Under the pieces are notes generated by a model. It worked only from the letters and a program-made list of their open reading frames with translations. It was not told the origin of the DNA and ran no database searches. From NCBI GenBank assembly GCA_024276465.1, contig JAJRXD010000143.1, positions 1 to 44,641 of the forward strand: a stretch of DNA of 44,641 bases, written 5' to 3'. Shown here piece after piece: positions 7,203 to 15,600 of this stretch (position 1 is its first letter; every line of letters starts with the position of its first letter). Source of the stretch: Deltaproteobacteria bacterium. GTDB lineage: Bacteria; Desulfobacterota; WTBG01; CAIYCZ01; CAIRTM01. Position numbers and translations under genes: made by a program.

Positions 7203-8279
7203 ATGAGAACAGGAACATCTTCTCTCCCCCTTCACTGGGGCAAAGCACCTTCCTGGCTTTTCAGCAGAATGAAAAGGCTTGCCAGAGAAATTGTCCTGAT
7301 TATTATTCGCGACTATGGTTCGGATGAAATCATAAAACGCCTTTCCGATCCTTTCTGGTTTCAGGCTCTTGGATCTGTTTTAGGGTTTGACTGGCATTCA
7401 AGCGGCCTTACCACTACCGTATGCGGGGCATTGAAGGAGGGTATGAAGGGAATGGAAGCTGAAACCGGTTTTTTTATTGCCGGAGGGAAAGGGCGGGTTT
7501 CACGAAAAACCCCTGATGAAATCAGTGGTTTTGGAAAATTACTGAATGTGTCTCCTGAGCAGCTTATATATAACAGCCGCATGGTGGCAAAGGTTGACAG
7601 CGCAGCTGTCCAGGACAGTTACCAGCTGTATCACCACGTGTTTTTCTTTAATCGTAATGGCAAATGGTCAGTTGTACAGCAGGGATTAAACTATGAAACC
7701 CGCTATGCCCGCAGGTATCACTGGCTCAGCGATGGAGAATTAAATTTTGTATGCGAACCGCATAAGGCTATATGCTGTGATGTGCGCGGGGAAACTCTGA
7801 ATTTAGTGGCCAGGGAGGGGGAATGCAATAGAAGGGCATCCTGTGAACTTGCCTCAGAACATCCTGACAGAATTATAAAAGAGGTGGAAAAAATCAAATC
7901 CCTGGATCTTCCTGCGCGGCATCAGGTTTTAGCAGAGGACATAAACACTAAAAGACTCAACTCAATTTTAATTAAAACCTATGAATCCCAGCCAGAGGGA
8001 TTTGAATCCCTGCTGAGCATCAGGGGTGTGGGGGCAAAAACTCTCCGTTCCCTTTCGCTTCTTTCTGAACTTATTTACGGTGCAAGCCCGTCATTTGAAG
8101 ACCCTGTCCGTTATACTTATGCACACGGCGGCAAAGACGGGCATCCCTACCCTGTAAACAGGGAAGTATATGATAACTCCATAAGCTTTCTTAAAGAGGT
8201 TGTCAGTGAAAGCAAAATCAGTGAATCAGACAAAAAAAAGGCTTTCAGGCAGCTTTCGGTTTTCTGTAAAGAGTCTTAA
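7203..8279 (+). CDS. DUF763 protein with helix-hairpin-helix motif
   Basis: A 358-residue protein with the DUF763 opening MRTGTSSLPLHWGKAPSWLF and the conserved GFDWHSSGLTTT segment (61-72). DUF763 is known mainly from archaea and scattered anaerobic bacteria and has no settled function. Residues 271-290 (SIRGVGAKTLRSLSLLSEL) look like a helix-hairpin-helix, so non-sequence-specific DNA binding is plausible. No signal peptide or membrane segment is seen. The ribosome binding site is weak. It is divergent from argS and 100 bases before the GH13 gene. Confidence 0.8.
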   Translation: MRTGTSSLPLHWGKAPSWLFSRMKRLAREIVLIIIRDYGSDEIIKRLSDPFWFQALGSVLGFDWHSSGLTTTVCGALKEGMKGMEAETGFFIAGGKGRVSRKTPDEISGFGKLLNVSPEQLIYNSRMVAKVDSAAVQDSYQLYHHVFFFNRNGKWSVVQQGLNYETRYARRYHWLSDGELNFVCEPHKAICCDVRGETLNLVAREGECNRRASCELASEHPDRIIKEVEKIKSLDLPARHQVLAEDINTKRLNSILIKTYESQPEGFESLLSIRGVGAKTLRSLSLLSELIYGASPSFEDPVRYTYAHGGKDGHPYPVNREVYDNSISFLKEVVSESKISESDKKKAFRQLSVFCKES

Positions 8280-8379
8280 GGCATTGCATGCGGCATAGAT
8301 ATGTCTCAGGAAATAATTGATAATCAATGTTAAACAATAAACAGAGCGAAAAAACAGACAAACATTATTATCCAAAACC

Positions 8380-9666
8380 ATGAATACTGTACCGATTATA
8401 TATAATCTTTTCCCCCGTTATTTTAACTGCATTGAAGAATGGACAGAGTTGCTTGCTTATGTTTCCCGCATGGGATTTAATCATGTGTTTGTAAACCCCT
8501 TTCACGCCACTGGTTTTTCAGGAAGTCTCTATGCAGTAAAGGATTACTTCATGCTTAATCCCATCTTTTTAAAGTTTGATCAGGACCCTTCAGACTGGTC
8601 CCCTCTGAGGGCGTTTGTTGATGAATGTGATAAACGTGGAATGCGTGTTGTTATGGACCTTGTCATTAACCACACGGCGATTGATTCTTTCCTGGTGGAG
8701 ATGCATCCCGAGTGGTACACATGGGATAAAAAGGGTAAGATTGTCAGTCCCTTTGCCATTGACCCTGCTGATGACAGCAAAGTTACTGTCTGGAGGGACC
8801 TGGCAAAAATAGACTATGAAGGAACAACGGACAAAAAGGGCTTATGGAAATACATTGATGATATTGTAAGATTTTTCCAGGAAATGAATATCCGGTGTTT
8901 TCGCTGCGATGCTGCCTATCAGGTGCCGGCTGATCTCTGGGAAAATCTGGTTTTGTCAGCCAAGAGGCGTTATCCGGAAACAGCATTTTTTGCAGAGACA
9001 CTTGGGTGTTGTATGGAACAAATTGCCAGGCTTAAAGATGCCGGGTTTGACTATCTGTTTAACTCGTCAAAGTGGTGGCATTTTGATGCTCCATGGTGTC
9101 TGGAACAGCATGAGAAGAACGGGAAAATAGCCCCTTCCATCAGTTTTCCTGAGTCACATGACACTGAGAGACTGGCAAAGGAAAGCCCGGGAACAATATA
9201 CGCACAGAAGAGAAGATATGTGCTGTCTGCTGTTTTTTCTGAAGGTCTTCTTATGCCTATGGGCTATGAATATGGTGCCAGAATAAAGATGGATGTGGTA
9301 AGAGGTTCCCCGGAGGATGCCGGCGAAAAACCTTTGTGGGATATCAGCAAATGGATTGCTGACATGCACAGTCTGAAACTTTCAATACCGGTAATGTGCG
9401 AGGAAGGGCACTGGCAGGCTCTGTGCAGATACGATGAAGATCTTTTTTTCATGGAAAAACAATCAGGCAATGGAAACGATCCTGTCCTTGTATGCATAAA
9501 CAAACAAACCAAGGCAACAGGACATGAGGTGGGTATCCAGGGTTTGCGGGATAAAATCAGTGGCTATTCAAAACTTATACACCCGTGTGAGGACCCCTGC
9601 AAACAAAAAAAAATCTCAGAGACTGTATCCCTGAAACCAGGAGAAATAGTCATTTTCACTGTTTGA
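8380..9666 (+). CDS. GH13 (alpha-amylase family) glycoside hydrolase or transferase
   Basis: A 428-residue protein with a (beta/alpha)8 barrel and all GH13 landmarks: DLVINH (93-98), FRCDAAY with the nucleophile Asp177, FFAETLG with the acid/base Glu206, and SFPESHDTE with the transition-state stabiliser Asp261. The region before the first motif is short and the enzyme is small for an amylase, with only a short C-terminal beta domain ending GEIVIFTV. The early NTVPIIYNLFPRYF recalls GlgE/maltosyltransferase-like barrels, but the substrate cannot be assigned. No signal peptide is seen, so it is probably cytoplasmic and may act on glycogen or other storage glucan. Confidence 0.85.
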   Translation: MNTVPIIYNLFPRYFNCIEEWTELLAYVSRMGFNHVFVNPFHATGFSGSLYAVKDYFMLNPIFLKFDQDPSDWSPLRAFVDECDKRGMRVVMDLVINHTAIDSFLVEMHPEWYTWDKKGKIVSPFAIDPADDSKVTVWRDLAKIDYEGTTDKKGLWKYIDDIVRFFQEMNIRCFRCDAAYQVPADLWENLVLSAKRRYPETAFFAETLGCCMEQIARLKDAGFDYLFNSSKWWHFDAPWCLEQHEKNGKIAPSISFPESHDTERLAKESPGTIYAQKRRYVLSAVFSEGLLMPMGYEYGARIKMDVVRGSPEDAGEKPLWDISKWIADMHSLKLSIPVMCEEGHWQALCRYDEDLFFMEKQSGNGNDPVLVCINKQTKATGHEVGIQGLRDKISGYSKLIHPCEDPCKQKKISETVSLKPGEIVIFTV

Positions 9667-9740
9667 CCGGCTTTGCAGTCAGGATAAACCCCGGGAAAAA
9701 TATTATGTTTAACAGGAAAATTTCTCAATTCCAGCCTGTC

Positions 9741-9756
9741 CCCCGGTTTGCCGGGG
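9741..9756 (+). terminator. Short GC hairpin downstream of the GH13 gene
   Basis: CCCCGG-tttg-CCGGGG, a 6-bp perfect stem 75 bases after the GH13 stop, followed by CTTATTT. The weak T tract makes it a poor but possible terminator. Confidence 0.35.
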
Positions 9757-9837
9757 CTTATTTGAAATGACAAATGGATGTTCACATGACATTAGAACCA
9801 TAAGCTGACGGGCATTAACTTGCAGGAGGTTTTTGAA

Positions 9838-11976
9838 ATGCACAAAAAAGACAACAGGCCAGGAGAGCAGAAAAAAAACAGTTTAGAAATGCCTGAATCA
9901 GATGCAGGCTCTGAGAAATCAGGAATCACAGAAAACTTGCATCTTAATCCACTGAAACAAAAGGGTTTTGTTGCTGGTTCCACAAGTGATTTTATAGTCT
10001 CGGGAGTCTTTATCTTTCAGGGCGAGAAAATGATCCATGTTAATGATGCAGCATTGTCTATTTGCGGGTATAGCCGTGAAGAAGCTCTTTCAATGTCTTT
10101 CCTGGACTTTATTCATCCTGAAATGAGGGAAGCAATAAAAGAGTTAGGTCTAAAGCTGCAAAACAAAGAGGTAAGCGAACTTGCCAGGTATGAGGTAAAA
10201 TTCATTACAAAACAAGGTAAAACAAAGTGGGTAAATTATGGATCCGGCATTATTGAGTATGAGGGCAAGCCAGCTATAATAGGAAGTGCAATTGATATAA
10301 CCGGCCACAAGCAGATCGGGGATGCCTTAAGGGAATCCGAGCAGAGGTTTAGAATAATTTTTGACAATGCAAGTGACGGAATACTCATAGCTGATATCAG
10401 AACAAAAAAGTTTTTAACAGGAAATAAAAAGATCTGCCAAATGCTTGGTTACAGCCTTGAAGAGTTGGAGAAGATGGGAGTTCAGGATATACATCTTAAA
10501 GAAGACCTGCCAATAATAATAAAACGGTTTGAGCAACATCCCTGGAATGAAACAGAATTGGCAAAAGACATCAGGGTTAAGAGCAAAAACGGCAACATTT
10601 TTTATGTAAATATCTCGGCATCGCAAATAATATTAGATAAGAAACCTTATCTTATTGGGATGTTTCGGGATATAACCGCCCGCAAGCAGGTAGAGGAGGA
10701 ACTGAAAAAATTCAAATTCATAAGTGATCATGCAAGTGAGGCTTATTTTTTAGTCGATGATCAAGCCAGATTTTTGTATGTTAATAAAGCCGCCTGTGAA
10801 GAACTGGGTTATAAGGAGCACGAGCTTTTGAATTTAGGGGTTCCTGAAGTAGACATGCTCTATGATAAAGTCAAATATCAAAAATTGTTTGATTTGATTC
10901 ACAAAGAGAAAGTTCCCCCGTTTGAAACCACAAACAGACGAAAAGACGGGAGTACTTTCCTGAGCGAGATTAGTTCAACAGGTCTCAAGATTGATGGCAA
11001 ACCTTATATGTTTGCTGTTCTCCGTAACATAACCGCCCGCAAGCAGGCAGAGGATGAACTCATAAGTTCAAAAGAGAGTTTAGAAAAACTTTTCGAAACA
11101 AGTGCCGACGGGATCATATCTGCCGATTCAATGGGCTATATAAAAAAAGCAAACAGTTCCATGACAGATATTACGGGTTATTCAGTAGAGGAACTTGTGG
11201 GAAAACATATTTTAGAGTTGGTTCATAATCCTGGTCAGAACAGCGGGAGAATGGACACTGTGCGGTCTCTTGTTCGCAAACATGGGGTGGTTTACCAATA
11301 TGAATCTCTGTGGAGGAGAAAAGACGGCAGCACTTACCCGGTGGAAAATCAGTTTGCATATCTCCTGGAAAATGATGGGAATGAATCAGGTGGAATAATA
11401 GTTGTAAGGGATATTACAAACAGAAAAAAACGGGAGGAATCTGTGCGACAGATACAGGAGGAGCTGGAAAAGCGGGTTATAGAGCGTACCTCTGAACTGG
11501 CAAAAATGAACAAACAGTTGCTGGAAAGGGAAAAACAGCTGGAGCTAAAGACATCAAACCTTAAAGAATTAAACACTGCCTTGAGGGTGCTGCTGAACAG
11601 AAGAGGTGAGGATCTGGAGGGAATTGAAGAAAAAATTTTATTAAATGTCAATGAGCTGGTAAAGCCATATATAGAGAAAATTAAAAAATTGAACCTGGAT
11701 TCGAGACAACTAGGTTTTCTGAATATATTAGAATCGAACCTTAACGATATCCTGTCGCCATTTTTACAGAAACTGTCCGCAAAATTTCTGAACCTGACCC
11801 CAGCAGAGATTAAGGTGGCAAACCTTATCAAGCGGGGAAAAAGAACAAAGGAAATAGCAGAATTAATGAGTTTGTCCAAAAGGACAATAGATTTTTACAG
11901 GGACAATATCAGAAAGAAGTTAGGATTGAACAAGGGGAAAACAAACCTCAGAACATATCTTCAAACCGTTAAATAA
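9838..11976 (+). CDS. Multi-PAS sensor regulator with LuxR-type DNA-binding domain
   Basis: A 712-residue protein read from the ATG at 9838, chosen because AGGAGG lies at 9824-9829; a TTG at 9820 is the in-frame alternative but overlaps that site. Four PAS domains follow one another (about 50-160, 170-285, 290-405, 415-535). Three of them end in DITxxK or NITARK motifs, and two adjacent ones share the near-identical tail ITARKQ. A coiled coil (about 535-590) leads to a C-terminal LuxR/GerE helix-turn-helix, with LTPAEIKVANLIKRGKRTKE then LSKRTIDFYRDNIRKKLGL. There is no kinase, receiver or membrane segment, so it is a soluble one-component-style sensor. Its ligand and targets are unknown. Confidence 0.9.
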   Translation: MHKKDNRPGEQKKNSLEMPESDAGSEKSGITENLHLNPLKQKGFVAGSTSDFIVSGVFIFQGEKMIHVNDAALSICGYSREEALSMSFLDFIHPEMREAIKELGLKLQNKEVSELARYEVKFITKQGKTKWVNYGSGIIEYEGKPAIIGSAIDITGHKQIGDALRESEQRFRIIFDNASDGILIADIRTKKFLTGNKKICQMLGYSLEELEKMGVQDIHLKEDLPIIIKRFEQHPWNETELAKDIRVKSKNGNIFYVNISASQIILDKKPYLIGMFRDITARKQVEEELKKFKFISDHASEAYFLVDDQARFLYVNKAACEELGYKEHELLNLGVPEVDMLYDKVKYQKLFDLIHKEKVPPFETTNRRKDGSTFLSEISSTGLKIDGKPYMFAVLRNITARKQAEDELISSKESLEKLFETSADGIISADSMGYIKKANSSMTDITGYSVEELVGKHILELVHNPGQNSGRMDTVRSLVRKHGVVYQYESLWRRKDGSTYPVENQFAYLLENDGNESGGIIVVRDITNRKKREESVRQIQEELEKRVIERTSELAKMNKQLLEREKQLELKTSNLKELNTALRVLLNRRGEDLEGIEEKILLNVNELVKPYIEKIKKLNLDSRQLGFLNILESNLNDILSPFLQKLSAKFLNLTPAEIKVANLIKRGKRTKEIAELMSLSKRTIDFYRDNIRKKLGLNKGKTNLRTYLQTVK

Positions 11977-11987
11977 TACCTGTTTCA

Positions 11988-12007
11988 ATACAGTATTTAT
12001 ACTGTAT
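11988..12007. promoter_or_regulatory. Perfect palindrome, operator-like
   Basis: ATACAGTAT-TT-ATACTGTAT begins 12 bases after the PAS-LuxR stop and ends 10 bases before the -35 of the next promoter. The position suits a regulator binding site, possibly for the PAS-LuxR protein itself. It could also fold as a weak hairpin at the end of that message. Confidence 0.45.
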
Positions 12008-12017
12008 ATTTTTGGTA

Positions 12018-12046
12018 TTGACTTCGCCTGTCAAATATATTACAAT
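12018..12046 (+). promoter_or_regulatory. Sigma-70-type promoter
   Basis: TTGACT (12018-12023), an exact 17-base spacer and TACAAT (12041-12046). No gene starts within 600 bases downstream, but an intrinsic terminator lies about 200 bases on, so it may drive a small RNA. Confidence 0.55.
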
Positions 12047-12228
12047 TTATATTGTTCTTAATTGATTTTGTTTTCTAATTTATATTTTTTTAGATGTCTT
12101 TTTGGAAATTCCCGTTTGTGATCTATTAAAGCATTGTGGTAAAAAGCAGTGAATCAGGCTAACATGTAAAGAGTGTACACAAGAGGGGGGTTAAATAAAA
12201 TGGGGGGGGTACAGTCAACACTTTTTTT

Positions 12229-12256
12229 AATAAAACCGCCTTCAGGCGGTTTTATT
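12229..12256. terminator. Bidirectional intrinsic terminator
   Basis: AATAAAACCGCC-TTCA-GGCGGTTTTATT is a perfect 12-bp hairpin with a 4-base loop. The A-rich left arm and T-rich right arm give U-tracts in both directions. Confidence 0.8.
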
Positions 12257-12366
12257 ATTTGAGGAAAGATAAAATTAAAAGAAGCGCGAAAGGTTGTTGC
12301 GATCAGGTAAAGCCTTTCGCGTCTTGCTCCTGCACATGCCCGCCCAAACAATAAAGATCTGTTGAG

Positions 12367-12449
12367 GAGCAAAATCGTGAAATCCCGCCGTGCGGGACAG
12401 CAAAGGGTTTTGTCCCGCAGTAGATGCCAACTGCAAATTCTGGGTTAAA
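12367..12449 (+). repeat. Dispersed intergenic repeat, copy 2
   Basis: Opposite-orientation copy of 3989-4072, with the same TCCCGC-nnn-GCGGGA hairpin, GGGTTTTGT block, CCGCAG block and TCTGGGTTAAA end. The central 15-20 bases differ. It is non-coding and is followed about 60 bases on by a MITE-end sequence. Confidence 0.75.
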
Positions 12450-12509
12450 GCGCAAACTGAAGTTTGCGGCTGCCAAAAGTCTATTAATGACAAAGTCTGC
12501 TGCCGGGGA

Positions 12510-12533
12510 GTTGAACTTTTTACGAAGCCATCA
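12510..12533 (+). repeat. MITE-end sequence (solitary right end)
   Basis: The 24 bases ending TTTTTACGAAGCCATCA match 24202-24225 with one mismatch. Here no left-end partner is visible, so it may be a decayed or partial element. Confidence 0.6.
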
Positions 12534-12655
12534 AATATTGGGAAAACAGATGAAAGGAGGGTGGTTTTCCCCGGACTGATTTTCTTTGTTCTTTGATGTT
12601 CAGCTAATAAAAATAAAAACTTTTGACATAACGAAATTTTTTAAAAGGGGGAAAA

Positions 12656-15600
12656 ATGAAAAAGATTCGACAAATACTACTGACGGTTAACTGTGTTCTG
12701 GCTGTAATAGTGCTTTTGCCTTTGACAGCAGGAGCAAACAATATCGCCTCCTCAACAATGCATTTTTATGGTGCGTTGACTGATGATGGCGGGGGCGTTT
12801 ACACCGGGACTATTGCTGCGACTTCAGGTGAATACTATGTTCCAGGCGGAGGAGGGGAAGTAATCTCAACGGGGGGTGGTTTTGATGTTTATGCAAAGGA
12901 CAGCGGGTGTGCTTTTGTTGAGGGTTATTATGCAACGGGTGCCTGGAACTGTTCCGGAATAGATACCTATCTATTAGGTTCAGACCATGACGCTTATCCG
13001 TACGGTGGACCCTGGGGCTCATTTTATGATCCGGATGTTGCTGACTATTACAATTACGAGCTTACATTAACAGCAAGCAGCTGGTATCTGCGCTATAATG
13101 GAACTGTTCTGGGAAATGGCAATGCCACGCCCATGTCAGGACCGATGGACTGGGTGAATCTGTATGCTAGAGAGGGTGATGTCGGCGCCTATATTTCGCC
13201 TCCGGCAGATCCTGATGCGAACGATGGAGATGCAGCAGCCTTTGGTGCGGGTGCAGGCTACTGGGATATGGACTGGACGTGGGGCAGCGAAGCTATTCCC
13301 CTTGAGTTGTCGGGTTTCAGTGTGGTTGTAACCGACAATGGCAGTGGGCAGTATGAAGTGACTTTGACCCCGGCTGCTCAGGATCTGTCATATACGGTAG
13401 CCCCGAATAATCTGGCTGATGGTCCCACTTTTGACAATGGACAGGGCGGTAAACCGTTTGGCTATGACCCGGACATGCCACCTCCAGTCGCCTCCCTGCA
13501 GGCAGGCCCTCCAGGCTTTGGCGAAAGCTGCTTCTGGTCAGATGTTCAGGGAAGCGCTGCTGGTGGTGGCCGTGACTACACATCTCTGAGATTGTCACCA
13601 AAAGACATTTTCGATCGATCGGAAGTGACTATCGGTGAGTTGGCAAATATCTCATATTTTACTAAAAATATGGATATAAATTTGATTGACTGGCAACTGA
13701 AGATTTACACTGAAAGTAGCGTGAAATGGTATGGATATCGAATTAATTACAACCGTCCCAGCAATCCAGACAACGACTGGCACCAGTCAAGCACAACCGG
13801 CCTTGGCATCAGCGATATCTATGACAAAGTAGCCGGTACCTCTGTTCCGACTTCCACGGACTTAGACGCTGAAAAGATCCTGTTTGTAGATATTATTGCC
13901 GGATATGCCACCAACAGCCCGGCCGTTGACAGCTATCTTGACGGTGTTCGGATAGAACTGAGCAATGGAGATAATGCCACCCTGAATCTTGCTGCTCGAT
14001 CAACTGTCTGGGTTGATGACGATTATTGTTATAATTGTGCTAATGACGGACACACCTGGGGCTTTGATGCATTCGATAATATCCAGGACGGTGTAAATGC
14101 AGTTGACGGATCTGTTGTCAATGTCGCGGCAGGGACGTATGAAGAGCAGGTTGTTATTAATAAAAATCTGACTCTGACAGGGGCAGGCAAGGATGTTACT
14201 GTGATTCAGTCACCTGTCGCTCTGACAGAATACTTTACAACAAGCAGCAATAATTATCCTGTTGTTTATATTCACGACACAGATAACGTGGCTGTTGAAA
14301 ATCTAACAGTAGATGGTTTGGGACGTGGGAACGGCAACTACCGCTTTCAGGGGATCGGTTTCTGGAATGCAGGTGGTTCTGTGAACAATGTCCGGCTGAC
14401 TGCTGTGCGTGATACGCCGTTCAGTGGATCACAGCATGGTGTAAGTATTTATGCTTATAACAATACGGGAGGTCCCTATAACATAGAAATCAGCGGTGTT
14501 GATATTGATGATATGCAAAAGGGGGGTATTGCACTGAATGGAAGCGGGTTGACTGCAAATGTTTCCAACTGTACTGTGACAGGCAATGGACCCACAACAG
14601 TTACGGCACAAAATGGTATTCAATTCTATGGACCCACCGGATCTATTACTAATTGTGAAGTTTCAGGCATGTCTTACATTGGTCCTGACTGGTCTGCTTC
14701 CGGTATACTGCTATACTATCCAGCATCCGGCATGATCTTAAGCAATAACAGTGTTCATGATTGTGAAGGAGCGTTGAATGCTTACTTTGCCGACAATATG
14801 ACCATGAACAATAACAATACATTCAGCCAGAACGAGTTTGTATACATCTGGGGCGGTGATGGGATAGCTGTTGACAATAATACATTTTCCAACAACGGAG
14901 AAGCCCTTTATATCTCGGATTCTACAAATCTTACAGTCAGCAGCAACACCTTTAACAGTGACAATAATTCCGTTATAATTGACGGTCTTGCTGACGGTAT
15001 TGCGTTCACCGAAAACGATATTACAAACAGCACTTACACTGCTGTTACCATACAGCCATATAATGCTGACGAGCCATCTAATATTTCATTCAGTAACAAT
15101 AATATATATAATAATGGCTTTGGCATGGAAAATACCACCAGCAATATGGTAAATGCTGAAAATAACTGGTGGGGTGATGCCATGGGGCCTAAACATGTCA
15201 TGACCAATCCATGTGCCGGAGGAGATGAAGTGAGTGATAACATTGACTACTCACCATGGCTTGACGGGGCTTACCCTGGAGGGAGCCTGCGGAGCCATAA
15301 TGTTGAAAACATCACCCAGGCAACAACATATAACTGCATACAGGAGGCAATTGATGCTGCTAATAATGGAGATGCCATAAGTGTATTGGCCGGGACATAT
15401 AATGAAACCGTTAACGTGGATGGTTTCAGCGGACTTACAATCTCAGGTACAGACAAGACAGGAGTAATCGTTCAGCCCACCTCCACCCTTGATTTTAATG
15501 TAGGAGGATATGGCTCAGCCCGAACAGTTGTATTCCGTGTTGTAAACTCGACTAATATAGTGCTGGAGAATATGACCATGGACCTTGATCTTGTTAAGGC

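Larger units (their letters stand above)
11977..12655. other. 679-base intergenic region with promoter, terminator and repeats
   Basis: No ORF here looks real. In order it holds a 20-base palindrome (11988-12007), a good sigma-70 promoter (12018-12046), a G8 run (12202-12209), an intrinsic terminator (12229-12256), a 9-bp hairpin CGCGAAAGG/CCTTTCGCG (12285-12321), a dispersed repeat (12367-12449) and a MITE-end sequence (12510-12533). The beta-helix gene follows, with an AAGGGGG ribosome binding site. Confidence 0.6.

Noticed and set aside
11349-11879. A 176-codon ORF on the minus strand inside the PAS-LuxR gene
   Set aside because: It lies fully within a gene with clear PAS and LuxR domains and shows no domain of its own; a shadow of codon bias.
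11988-12007. LexA/SOS box
   Set aside because: The half-sites are in the order ACAG...CTGT, the reverse of the CTGT-N8-ACAG box, and no SOS gene follows.
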